A stretch of 64,000 nucleotides of DNA, from contig NC_089979.1 in assembly GCF_036417845.1 (NCBI RefSeq), positions 23,439,958-23,503,957 on the forward strand, given 5' to 3'. Both the position numbers and the translations under genes were made by a program. Below are positions 1 through 11,996 of the stretch, in pieces; the stretch's first letter is position 1; each line of letters starts with the position of its first letter. Source of the stretch: Apteryx mantelli (lineage: Eukaryota; Chordata; Aves; Apterygiformes; Apterygidae). Under the pieces are notes generated by a model. It searched no databases. It worked only from the letters and a program-made list of their open reading frames with translations, and was not told the DNA's origin.

Positions 1-892
1 AAACATGCCTGAACTGCCAGGCTCAAAGGGTTGTGAGCAGTGATACAAAGTCCAAACCAGCATCAGGTTACTAGTGGCATCCCCCAAGGATCAATACTGG
101 GGCCAATACTGTTTGATGTGTTTATTAAAGACCTGGAAGATGGGATGGAGTCCACTCTCAGTAAATTCCCAGATGATACCAAACTGGGTGGAGTGGTCAA
201 TATGGTACAGGTAGAGCTGCTATGCAGAGAGACATTGACAGGCTGGAGAAAAGGGCTTATAGGAATCTCATGAAGTTCAGTGAAGGCAAATGCGGAATCC
301 TGCAACTAAGATGTAATAATCCCATGCAACAGTACAAGGAGCACCAATTGGAAAAGAGGAGCTTTGCTGAAAAGAACGTAGGTGTCCTGGTTGGCAGCAA
401 GTTGAACGTAATCAGCAGTATGCCCTTGTGGCAAAGAAGGCCAACACATGCTAGCCTGAATTAGCAGTACAAAACAGACATGGACGTACTGGAGCAAAGG
501 GCCATGAAGATGGTTAGGGGCTGGAGCACAGGATGTACAAGGAGAGGCTAACAGAGCTGAGTTTGTTCAGTCTGGAGAAGAGAAGGCTCAGGGAGGATCT
601 CACTGCTGTCTTCAGCTATCTAAAGGGAGGGTAGAGAGATGTGGCCTGACTCTTCTCAGAGGTGAACAGTGATGGGACAAGAGGCAACAGACACAAGCTG
701 GAACAGGGGAAATTCCAGTTAAATATTAGGAAAACCTTTCTCACCCTGAGGCTGGTCAAACATTGGACCAGATTGCACAGAGAGGCTGTGGAATCCCATC
801 TATGGAAGTGTTCAAAACTTGCCTGGAGGTGTTAAAAACTTGACTGTTTGCAGCCCTGGAAACCTGATGTAACTGGACCTGCTTTAAGCCTC
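1..892 (+). mobile_element. CR1 LINE fragment (RT C-terminal part and 3' region), degraded, continues past left edge
   Basis: This is a remnant of a chicken-repeat-1 type non-LTR retrotransposon in + orientation. Translation of about 40-230 gives reverse-transcriptase signatures: a motif-B-like SGIPQGS-LGP stretch, followed by FPDDTKLGG where motif C normally reads FADD. Later bases match the 3' third of CR1 (LEKRRLR-like and GNKHKLEQG-like pieces in shifting frames). Several frameshifts and stops show it is old and non-functional. The match stops near base 892 within the 3' UTR, so the usual octamer tail is missing. It resembles the copy at 9,490-9,990 more than the 26 kb copy, suggesting the same older subfamily. 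The 5' end lies outside the window. Confidence 0.85.
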
Positions 893-3800
893 CATGCCAG
901 CCTCCATCTGTCAATATTATACATCCACACTGACAAACTCAAATATCCCAAGCTGTTTCCACTTTCTCTGAGATTTTCCTTTGCAGTCCAAAGTTCCTGA
1001 ATGACTCCCATTCATCTAAAAGGAAATGCTTTGCAATGGCAATTGTGCTAGGAAGAAACTGGAAGGGATGAAATGCTGTGAATAATGTTCAGTAACTTCT
1101 GACAAGCAGGTAACTTTTCTGAGTCAGAAGCTGAGTGCTTCTTAGCAGATGTTATATATAGTGTATATATAAATATATATATATAATATATAATACCTAA
1201 ATCAAAATTGGCTCAGATATATCTTCTCCACAGCAATCACATGTTCCAGCTGGTATTTATGTTTAGTCTGCATCCTCTCCCACCACTCATGATGGGGAGC
1301 AGGAGGGTAGTGGCTTAGTGATAGGATTTCAGGAGCAGTTCTCCGTCTCACAGTTCAAATCTCCTCTCGTCTTTTCAAATTCTCCTCTCAGACAACTCAG
1401 CTGATTCCTAAGTTGCTCTGAATTTCCACCCTGGTAACTGAGAACACCGACACTTGTGTTACAACCATTCTCCCTCTGTTTTTATGGTCACTTTTGAGAG
1501 GAGACAAAGGCACCAGGTAGCTCCTATTATTTACATATGTTTTTGGGGGGAGGGGTGTATTTTTTTTCCCCCCAGAACAAATTATACACATACAAACCTG
1601 CTAACTCAGCTAATTCTGTTTTGAAGGGAGAAAAGTAGATTTGCCACTCTTACATTGTCCATCAACAACAACAACAAAAAAGCCAGTCATAACAAAACTC
1701 TCCAATTCTTTAATAGGCTCTTTATTCTGGTAGGGTCCTTGCTCCACAGACAGTAACTGAAACTGCAGGAACTGGCATTAAAATTAGCAAATCAATTTTG
1801 TCCCCTGACATGAAGAAGGGACAAAAGTTACCCAAAGTAAGTAGGTCATTTTCTCAGCAGTGGAGCTAATGATCCCCTACTGATTTACACCTCAAGGGGG
1901 AAACCTTCTGTGTGGATTCTTTGATGCTGTATAAGGACAGCAGCTTTTCCTTTGGTGAGTAACCTAAGAAGGTTTCTTTCACCTAGCAGGACTTCTATTT
2001 TTTTATAAAAGGCATAAGAATACAATATCTCTAAGACCTATATCACTTTATTAAATTTAGTTGACAGTGTTCACTGGATTCAAAAATTAACTGCTCAGAC
2101 AAGCATAAAGGCACATGTATTCATGTGCCTTCACACATACATAGACACAAAGGCACACACACACACATGCCTGTTGGCACATGCCATGTCACGTAAGTCT
2201 CATTTCCTTAAGCAAGCAAGATAAAAATACATTCACAGAAATACATTTAAAAAGTCCAATGAGTAATACATAATCGCTATGCTTTCATTAGAGAAGATGA
2301 TTTTTAACAAAACAATAATTTAGTAGCAATTATTAGTATTTCATATGAGCGGACTACCCACTGCCTACTAACAGAGACTTCACACAACTGTGCTATAAAA
2401 CTCCAGGAAACAAGAAGAAAAGCAAGGTAAATCACCTCCTTTTATTTTTGTTGTTCATACTCTTCCAGTTATGAAAAACCATTTAAGGGATGACGATCCC
2501 AGCAGGATTACAAAGTCTGTGTCAGCATTTCCAGCTGTTCCAGCCCTCCCCAACAAACACACACAGTAGCTGCTCTCAATTACTCAACATTCATTACAAT
2601 CACCCCCACTTCCAACTCCCCACCTAGTACTCCCCACCTAGTTGGAGAGGACTCCACGCAGTAATAGCCTCTTCTGCTCCCATGACCTAGGACAATATGG
2701 GATCAGCCACTGCACCACTTGTACCTGCTATCAAACTCATACTTCTAGCTGCGCCCGTGAGGCAAGCATTAAAAACAGTTGGCAACACTGACAGCTCTAA
2801 GTCAGAATTTCATGGGAGGCTGTTTAAGGTTGCTTGGCTGTGTTTTTGCTCAGTAATTTCCAATCTTTTCCGTGCCTGTGCAAGGAAGCAGCCCAGCATG
2901 CCCAGCCACCACCAGACCTTCCGCACTGCCTTCTTGCTGCCCTGACCTTTCTGCTGCTGGTACTCTGGGACCATCCACCTCAGTCAATGGAAACCATGGG
3001 TGCAACATCTGTAAGAACCAGGCCTACTGTCAACAACAGGCTGAAAGGTTAACTTCAGTGTATAAAACGAAAAAAGCTGAAGGTCTTGAAGCACGTTACA
3101 GCAGTAAAACAAACTAATGCAAAAACGGATACAGACAAATTACTGTGATTGTGTATTGTGGACCTAGCTTGCATCCTTTTTGTTTGTACCAGTATCTATC
3201 AATCTGAATCAAATTTTAGTCAATATAAAAGGATGCCCATAAATAAATTTCCACAGATTTATCTAACAGTGTGACTTAAATTTGGCTTGATTAAACTCAT
3301 GTAGGTTTTGTGTCTAGAACAAGCATAAATTGCTACAATGATCTTTCCCACTGCCAGAGTAGAAAAATTATATATTCTAAAAGAATACTAATCATCTAAA
3401 AGAATTCTAAAATTATTCTAAGTGAAAATTATCATCTCTTTGGGAGATGAAAGTTATAGAGGAAAGCCTCATTAAAATGCATAATTATGTACAGGAAATA
3501 CAAAAGACTGGTCATAAAGCAGTACAAACTAAAGCCCTGAACTACTGAAGGTATTCCTGAAGGATTATCCCAGAGTCTTAAAAAGGTGATTTGGAGTTGA
3601 TCAAGAGGTTTTAAACCAGTGAAGAAAATGAGTAAAATTTCAGCTGCATTTATGCCAACAGGAGCTTGGTAACTTAAGTGTTGTAAGAACTTTGTTTTAC
3701 ATTTAAAATGTATAGTGAAATTTGCACACTGGCATTCAGGATGAAAGCAGTACATACACAACTTCAAGTTATATTTATCCATTTTTCTATAATGTCACAG

Positions 3801-6800
3801 TAGGAAGGGTGTTTTTCCCCAACCTTCCATTCAGCAGCTCCATCCTATTCAAGTCAATATCAGAAGTTCAGTTCCATTATTTTGCCTTTGAGAAGTCTAG
3901 GGCAAGAGAGGTAATCAAAAAAAGCTACGCTGCTGTATTTGTACCTCAGTGCCTACCCATGTTGCCATGTTATTATCCTTCTTCTTCTTCTCTCGCATTC
4001 CCTGTTGTCTAACTTCAAGCATATGATGCATATTTGTGCCACTTTGAATGCAGCTCTCAGGACAAGGATATCTTCTTGTTTTGTATGGCACCTACCATAT
4101 TCTCAATGCTTGCAAAATTATGAATAATAATATTTCAGCCACATATGGCCCCCTTATCTTAAATCTTTATCAGCAATGGCCAATAGTGTAAGTTAAAGGG
4201 GGAGCAGGGAGCTTAGTGAGTAGAAGGATAGATAATTAAAATAATTTTCATAAGTTTCTCACAGAAATGAATTAGTCCGACAAACAACATAACACTTCCT
4301 CTGCTGGCCAACTAAAATAAGTATAGTCATTAGTTAAGCTGCTTACAAAGCTGTAACTTCATCCTGTGTTCAGCTGAAAACATCTCTGACCATTAGGCTA
4401 AAACAGAGTCTGCTAAAGTTAGTTCAGATGAGAACAGTTCCAGAAGAGAGTTTGCAATTAAAGGTCCAGATAGCATTTCCCAGGGTAAATGAAATACCTA
4501 TAAATATACGTGGGACAGGCTAGGATACAACTATTTATTATTAATAACAGATTAGCATTTATTTCCATCAGCAGCTTTTACCTACTAGAATAACAATGGT
4601 ACAGATAAACAGAGCACAGCCTACAGACTTTTTAGCCAAACCTATAGAATTGTTCAGTGGTAATATCACTATTACATTTTGTAATTTTTAGAATAATTTT
4701 TATGAAAATGCTATTGACTAGTTTGACCTTACTCATTTCATCTCTTGGATTAACTTCTGCAGGAGATTTCAGTATGGAAAGGCTTCCTTTTAAACAGTTA
4801 ATGGTAAAGTCATTGTTGTCTCTATCACAAAAGTAAAAGTCACTGCGTATCTCTTAAAGCTCCCAGTATTGCGGAGAGAGCAATGTGGGTCTACTCCTAT
4901 CCCAGGCTGTCCACATAGTATTACTCCCTTGAAAGTCTGCAGTAGATACCCGGAGCATGGAGACTCTGCACACATCCACAGCAAGATCCCCCCCACTCAG
5001 GGAGGACTGTTCAATGCCCACAGGCTTTAAACTCTTTCCAGTACTGATGATCCAGAATCACAGCCTGCACCACATCAGGGCACTCCAAGGTAACTTTAAA
5101 TTCTCCATAGAAAGGTCATAGAATTCCTTTGTGACCTACAGTCCGTTACCATGGGAAAAATGTAAAGCAGTAGCACAACAAAATGAAAGTAAGAGTGGAA
5201 CTGACCAATAATGGCAACTGTGGGGAGTGACATGCCTCCCTGTAAGGCATCTAGACATCTCTCCCTCCAAACAGGATTCAAGGAGAAAGGACTCTGTACT
5301 TGGACCAAGTCTGGTTCACTCTGAGCAGAAACTTCATGAAGCTACTGCTGCCTTAAAGCCTCACTAAGCTCCAGAGATCCTCTGCTGGTAGAGGAAAGTT
5401 GAAGATAAAGAGATTTAGGCTGTTCATGTACATGGAAATCAATTCTATTTTTGCTGAAGTTAGAAGTTTAGAATTGGATGATTATGCCTTTTGTTTAAAT
5501 TCTCTCTACAGGACTGTCCTGCAAGATTTCCACACTCATGCATCTCTATCAACTGAAAAGGAACTGACCTAAGCTTATCTTTTCTTTCGTTCTTTATAAC
5601 ATGCAACTCAAAGATATGTTCAGAATTCAAAGCGTGATCTTCTCTGTACCAACTCTATAATATGGCAGCTTTTTACTATCCAAGTGCTACATATACATAT
5701 CCCACTCTAATGTAGGTTTCTTTAAATGGCATTGTGCTGTCAGCTTCTGACAGGCCCTCTTCCCCACATGTGTCCCAGCCGGGACCAAGATCACAACAAG
5801 GTAGGACTGGGACGGCATCACGTGGTCAGTGGCTCTGGCACGTGTGATATTTTCAAAAACGTTCCATTGTCTCTGCCACAGTGTGCAAACCCTCACAGAG
5901 CACATACACATCTGCGCTGAGCTCTGGCATCGCGCATGGAGATGTTACAAGAGTGTCTTGCCAGAGTGTATTACACTGGAAATACAGACATTGCATTTGA
6001 TTTAAATATCTTTTTCCTGTATCCTCACCCAAAGGATGTTTACTCTCTCTTTTGTTCCATATTCTGTCTTAATTAGACTATTTCTATTTTTCACTAAAAG
6101 TGAGCAATTTCATCCTGGTGCAGAGTTCTCTTTTTCTGTTGCATACATATGTTAAGACTAATTTGCAAGTATATATAAAAATTCCTTGGGGATGAAAATC
6201 AGTTTTGTCTTAAACTACACAGTATACTTTATATATAATATTTTTCCATGAATCAATGGGTACTTCCCTACCCATCATTTATTAATAGGCTTACCATCTG
6301 TATTCAGCTTTAAATTCCACCAATTAATAGACTCAAGCCTGGCAACATTGTGAGTACAGCTTTCATAATGTGCAAAATCTGATAAGCAATTCATTTTACA
6401 CTAAAGAATTTAACCCAATACCAAAGAGATTGTAAGAACAGATTTATTGCAAAGACTTAAAATAAATTGATTTAGTTAGATGAGACAACTTTCACAGGCA
6501 TTCATTTAAACACTAAACTTCACTAGCTGCAGAGAGTTAACAACTGTGCTACAAAGCTCTTCAACTCCCACACAAGCTGACTCACACAAGATAACAAAAC
6601 TATTAGTTCTTGAAAGAACTCTATATTTTCCTTTATTGTTCCAAAGACTTCTTCAGTTCTGAGGGGGCACAATTTCAGAAGAGTACAGTACAGAGAAAGT
6701 GATGTTTGGAAATGGATGGGTGACCAGCTTATAAATCAAGGAAAAGAGTTCTAGTGACAAGTGGTTAATGTCACCATCCCAGCTGCAAAATTCATCTGAA

Positions 6801-9489
6801 ACTCAGTAATTTATCCAGCTGCATCCCTTATTTTTACAACTAGCTAGCAGCCCATTCCAAAACAAGCACAGTCATTGTTGTTCAGTTCCTTCTTTTCACT
6901 GCATCTCTCTCATGTCATCTTTCTCTTATTGCTGCTGTCATTTCAAAACTTGTGTTGCATGTCCTCGGTTAATTTGCTCACATTATTCATTTGTAGGTCC
7001 AAAAGTCATTTTCTATGACTCCTACTTTCTTCTAATACTTTTTATCTAAGTTGTTCTACAATGAAAGGCTTTTTTTTCAGTTGGATCAATACGGACCTGC
7101 CAAACACAAGTCTGAAGTTTATGATTTGTACATGTCAAAATTAGATCAAACATTTCTTTCACTGTTTTTTATTTTGATTTGTTTTTATTTTTGTTGGTGT
7201 TCTTTCCCAAAAAGATCATCTGAGTCCTAACACCAATGAGAGGTCATACAGTTCTTTCTAGGAACATTATTTCTGTGCTTTGTGTAATACACCTGAATGT
7301 ATTGTTACTAAAAGCAGAGACTTACAAAGCAGGTGATGCAAATGAAGCCATGAATTTTTCTTCTATTTTGTCTGACTTGGACCCCAATAGGTATAAATAA
7401 CAAATAATACAAAATAACAAAATCCAAGGGTACTCTGGCCTTTTAGACTAGGTCCAAGCTGGGGCACCTTGGAGCACTTCCAACCTCTTCAGGCTGGAAT
7501 ATGCACTTCAGAGCTTTAGACTTGGGCAAGATCAGGCACACAACAGTAATTCCTTCATCCTGACATCCTCTGTTTCCCCTGGAGTGAAAGCCAGAACACA
7601 AGTCAGATCTAAACCAGTGATCTGAACCTACAGGGGACTATGACTGCTGCTGTACCACATGCACCATTAGCTTATACATAGCATTAGGAAAATAATACAA
7701 ATTATTGAGCCATATGGGATGGATTAAGGCTTGTACAGATAGCTCATAGAGATAGCCAGGAACACCAAATAGCAGGCCAGAATGAAAATGCGTATATGAG
7801 AAAGCCTGATGTTTTAGTGAAAGTAAGGACAAAGATTTGCAGTTCTCAAGCAGAGGTTTGTGGGAAAGCAACAGAGAGAAGACTGGGAAGGGGGCTCCAC
7901 AAAGGAGTTGGGAATAGGTACCCAGATGCCACCTTAAGAGAGAAGCAAGTGCAGAAATTCCTTAGTGAGCCATCAGGTACAGAAAGAGCTCATGCTATGT
8001 CTGAAATGTGAAAAGAAGGAAGGAACTGAAGAAAGGGGGAGAAGATTGAGTTTGGTTTAACACTGAATTTGAATTGAGAATGTAATCTGAATTGCATAAA
8101 TCTGGATGTGTTTATGGAGAAACTGCAGAAAGGGAAAGAGATTATGTAGCAGGTCTGATACCTTTCTGGATCCATCCTGTCATCAAGTATGGCAATTCTT
8201 GGATCAGTCCTGAAGAGGCCAAAGAAAAACAAACAAAACTCTGTGCTGATCTGTACATGGATATGTAGAAATAAGATTAACTGCAACTAGCACATGATCT
8301 ATTGATTAGATGCCACCAGATGATGAACTGCGAGCTAATGGTAAGCTATTACCCAGTCCAGGCTAGGAGCAGTGGAATAAATCAATACATAGCAGATATC
8401 TGACTTTTTTTTTGCTGCTTTTTAGGGGAGGAAAACCTGCAAGTTGCAACATTCTTTTAAGTATGTACAATGCAGATATACAACTTAGGAACTACATTTT
8501 GCTCTTAGATGTATTGGGATGAGTGTTTTTTTTTTCTCAGCTGACTTTAGCGAGCACTGGACCTTCATTATGAGGGCCTTAATCCTAGAAGCATACACAG
8601 CTTCATTGTTCAAGCTACACAATGCATTTCTGCCTGAGAGGTAAAAAGAGGGGTGAGGATAATAACTGGAGCTTTTTTTATAGCTGCAACAGTCAGATCA
8701 AGTCAACTGTGGAAGTTTGTTTAAAATTCTGGAGAATGTAGCTTTCATCCTGTTCCTTATTCAGAGATTAGACCTTGTTGCCCTTTAAATTTAATGAGTT
8801 TTGACAATGTTTATGACATTATTTCTAGGAGGTGAAAGAAGAATATTGTTGTAATTGTCACTAAATATTTGGGGAGTTAGCTCTCTAAAGTTGAAATTCC
8901 AAATTGTAGAATCAGCATCAGTGGCCAGACGTCATATACTTCAGTGTTGGGAATAAGTAATATCTTATTGCCTCTACAGATTTAAAAATTTATTCAGATG
9001 GCAAATAAGAAAGACATCAGTTCAAAACACTGTGGCTTCAAATTAACATCTTTCATTGTAATAAACTATTTTTCACCATAGGCAGCTATTTGATTTTCCT
9101 GCTTTATTAATATGGTGAACTACATTTTTAAAGATTTAGGTTAGGTTATGAATGATCAATAGAAAATTTTCGAACTGTCATTCAGTGACCAACTTGACTA
9201 TGAGACTAAAACATGTATTTTAATCTATAGCTTACTTCTCTTTCCTTTCTCACATTAATTAAGAATTAACCTAAAAAGAGATATCTATCTTCTTCACACA
9301 GTATCTTTTCAAGAATGAAATGAACTTGTGGCTTTGTCTTAGAATGCATAGAAGCTGGAACAAAATAAATCTATTATTTGAGGGAATTTCTTTGTGAGAA
9401 AGCATGATTTGCATGATCCTTTTTCAACATTGCATTATCAAGAGTATCCTAAATCCAGACAATTCTCTCTTTACAACCATTAAAAAGCA
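893..9489. other. Gene-free intergenic sequence with minor simple repeats
   Basis: No exon with supporting splice sites, no long frame and no RNA gene could be supported here. All open frames are under about 120 codons and look random. Visible minor features are an AT dinucleotide tract near 1,150-1,195, a short CA run near 2,154-2,166, and a T- and G-rich patch near 1,541-1,572. A slightly GC-richer patch at 5,720-5,940 shows no coding signature. Confidence 0.6.
1152..1195. repeat. AT-rich microsatellite-like tract
   Basis: Imperfect (TA)n run, interrupted by GTG and AAA. It is simple-sequence DNA with no associated gene. Confidence 0.8.
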
Positions 9490-9990
9490 TCTAGAGGATT
9501 GTGTCCCATAGGGGATCCGCAGTAGAAGAAAGACATGAACATACTGAATCAAGTCCAATGGAAGCCCACCAAGATGACTGGAGGCTGGAGCACAGGTCAC
9601 ATGAGAAGATGGGCTGAGAGAGCTGGGTCCATTCAGTCTGGAGAAGAGAAGGCTCAGGGGGATCTTACTGCTGTCTTCAGCTACCTAGTGGGAGGGTATA
9701 GAGAAGATGAGTCCGACTCTTCCTGGAGGTGAACAGTGATGGGACAAGAGGCAATAGCCACAAACTGGAACAGGGGAAATTCCAATTAAATATTAGGAAA
9801 ACTTTTTCACCACAAGGGTGATGAAGCACTGGACCAAGTTGTCCAGAGAGGTTGTGGATCCTCTGTTTTTGGAGCTGTTCAAAACACGACTGGATGCAGC
9901 CCTGAGTAACCTGCTCTAACTGGCCCTGCTTGGAATATGTGGTTGGACTAGATGACCCCCAGAGGTCCCTTCCCACCTCTAAAGATTTTA
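9490..9990 (+). mobile_element. CR1 LINE 3' fragment
   Basis: A 5'-truncated CR1 copy in + orientation. It begins within the C-terminal reverse-transcriptase region, where a tract like the CR1 consensus around AGAAAGACATG is seen near 9,525. It passes through the LEKRRLRG-like segment, and the last coding part translates as a decayed version of the CR1 C-terminal block (an NRHKLEQ-like and a 'KHWTKLSREVV'-like piece in shifted frames). It ends in the conserved 3' UTR (GGACTAGATGACC, then AGAGGTCCCTTCC near 9,960). The frame is interrupted several times, so it is inactive. It directly abuts an inverted ancient CR1 on its right. Confidence 0.85.
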
Positions 9991-10640
9991 GAAATTACAA
10001 CCCTGTATTGTATTATCCAGATACCTTTGTAACCACCTGTAGAAGATACTTCCCTTTAAGATCCCCCTTATGGACCTGCTGTCCACAAATTTGTTCAGCC
10101 TTTTTTGAACCTGCTGATACTTTCTCCACAAACTTCTGTAGCAAGAAATTCCAAAAGTTCCCTGCTGTCTAAGTTAAATGGTACTGTGTTTAATCAGTTT
10201 TAAACCAGCCTCCTATTGGCTTCACCATATTCTCTCTATTTCTAGTACTGAGGAATTTGGTAAAGAGCAGTTCTGTATTCAGCTTATTCAACATCTCCAC
10301 AAACTCCTAAAGATTAATCATAGCCCTACAGCTTTCTTGTCTCCAATTTGAAGAATCTCACCCTTTACAGTTTCTCCTCATATGGCAACTACTCCATCCT
10401 CTTAACCATTTCAGCAGTCTTCTCTGCACCTTCTCTAAGAGAGTGGACTCTGTCCTTGACATACAGAGACCATAACTGCATTCAGAACTCAAGATGTGGA
10501 TGCTACAAGATTTTATATAGTGATAAAATAACATCCTCTGCCTTATTCTCAATACCCTTTCTGATGAGTACCAAGTTTTGGAACAGCTTGGAAGCTTCTT
10601 TTTGCTGCTGCACATTGATCCAACAAATAAATGAAGTTTC
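9991..10640 (-). mobile_element. Ancient CR1-like LINE fragment, reverse orientation
   Basis: Read on the - strand, this region contains a decayed CR1-family reverse-transcriptase C-terminus. Around 10,435 the translation includes LLEKVQRRLLKWLRG, matching the [14 protein letters not shown] block of the much better preserved copy at 26-29 kb. On the + strand the text resembles the antisense of amniote CR1 consensus sequences (a 'CTCTGCACCTTCTCTAA' stretch, then 'ACTGCATTCAGAACTCAAG'). Divergence is clearly greater than in the neighbouring + strand CR1. The left limit is uncertain. Confidence 0.65.
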
Positions 10641-11864
10641 TTGTTTTATTTTAGTCATTAAACAAAAATTTATTTATCCCATTATGCTATTCATTAGCCT
10701 TTCTGAGCTATACTGTAAGGTTATTGATTTATCTCAGCTTCAGTCTTGATAGCATCAAGCTGTGTCATGTTTTAAATAAGCTTGCAAATTCCTCATGACA
10801 ATAAACATCTTCTTTTTATTGTGAAGTGCCCATGATAATCCTGATCATCCTTCAGGACTGACATAGTAGGAATGAGAATGTATAATATGATGTGTAAATT
10901 ACTGTACTTTGGAGCTAACTTTTGCTATCAGTTAGTTTACTAATATCAGAAGGAGAGAAAAAATTGAGTTCTTTAATTGATTATATGATTGATCCTAATC
11001 AAGTGTGTCAACCCTGGAGGTGATTTTGGTATGAAATATGATGCAATTTAGGATTGATCAGATGATGTAGAAAGAAGTATTTATTGGCACTACTGCCGAT
11101 ACTAAATCCTGATTAGGAATGCTATGCATTAGGTTGGTACTCATTTTCATGAAAACTAGAAAAGATACTGGGAAGGACTAAAAGAACAATCGGGAAAGAA
11201 TATAAAAGAGTCAAAGAGCTTGGATTATTAATCCAGTAAAATGTAGGTTTCAGAGGAGATACAATTTCTTTGTAGGGATATAGAAGCAGGTAACATCAGG
11301 GTTGGAAAGAACTATTTACATCAAAAGAAAACACTAAGACCAACAACCATGAATAAATGTAGATCAGGTTGAAAGTTTCTAACCAGAAGGAAGGAGGCAA
11401 GAGGTTGCTACAGGAATGCAACCAACAGGAAGATTTGATGTGTAGTGACTTAATAAAGATTGTCCTCTCTTCAAAACTGTGCAGATTCATATGGACAGCT
11501 CCCAAGAGCAGCAGTTTGCCAGCCACCTTTCTCTCAGCTTGGGATAACCTAGCACATTGATTCATCTATTTGCCAGAACAAGTTTAACAACTATACAGAA
11601 GTTTCTGCTGGGAGTACTGGTCTCACAAAGAGGCCTCCACAAACACTAGACCTCTAAAATTCCAGAAACTAGACAGTAAGAAAAAACTCTCCCATGAAAG
11701 ATTACAAGAAGGTACAAAAGATTCAAAACAAGATGGATATGTTTAGTTTAAGAACTATGGATTTTGTCAATTTGCCAGGTTACTGCTATCTATATCTGCC
11801 CTGAACCTGACCCTCTCTCTCTCTCTTTCTAAAAGGGATGCTGCAGTAGAGGAATTCTGTTCAG
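10641..11864. other. Intergenic, no gene seen
   Basis: AT-rich unique-looking sequence. Small open frames near 11,296-11,565 on either strand overlap each other and show no family signature or splice support. A short CT repeat lies at about 11,812-11,828. Confidence 0.55.
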
Positions 11865-11996
11865 CAACACACCGGTTAGGTCTCAGCTGGAGAACTGTGT
11901 TTAAATGCATTCAAATAAATGTTGAGAAAGCTCAGAGAGAAAGCAGAAACACAAACCAAAAGATTAGTTTTGGAAAGTATCATCTTCTGAAAGGAT
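11865..11996 (+). mobile_element. Ancient CR1-like fragment
   Basis: A short decayed match to the conserved CR1 reverse-transcriptase C-terminal DNA. The sequence around 11,881 (TCTCAGCTGGAGAACTGTGT) corresponds to the CAGCTGGAnTACTGTGT block at about 28,539 of the 26-29 kb element. The stretch from about 11,950 parallels its 'ACAAAGATGATTAGG.. GAGCATCTC' segment. Length and divergence make this tentative; it can be checked by repeat masking. Confidence 0.45.

Noticed and set aside
1303-1372. tRNA-like segment with A-box-like TGGCTTAGTGATAGG and B-box-like AGTTCAAATC
   Set aside because: No acceptor stem, imperfect boxes and no recognisable SINE body; could be a worn tRNA-derived repeat but not supportable.
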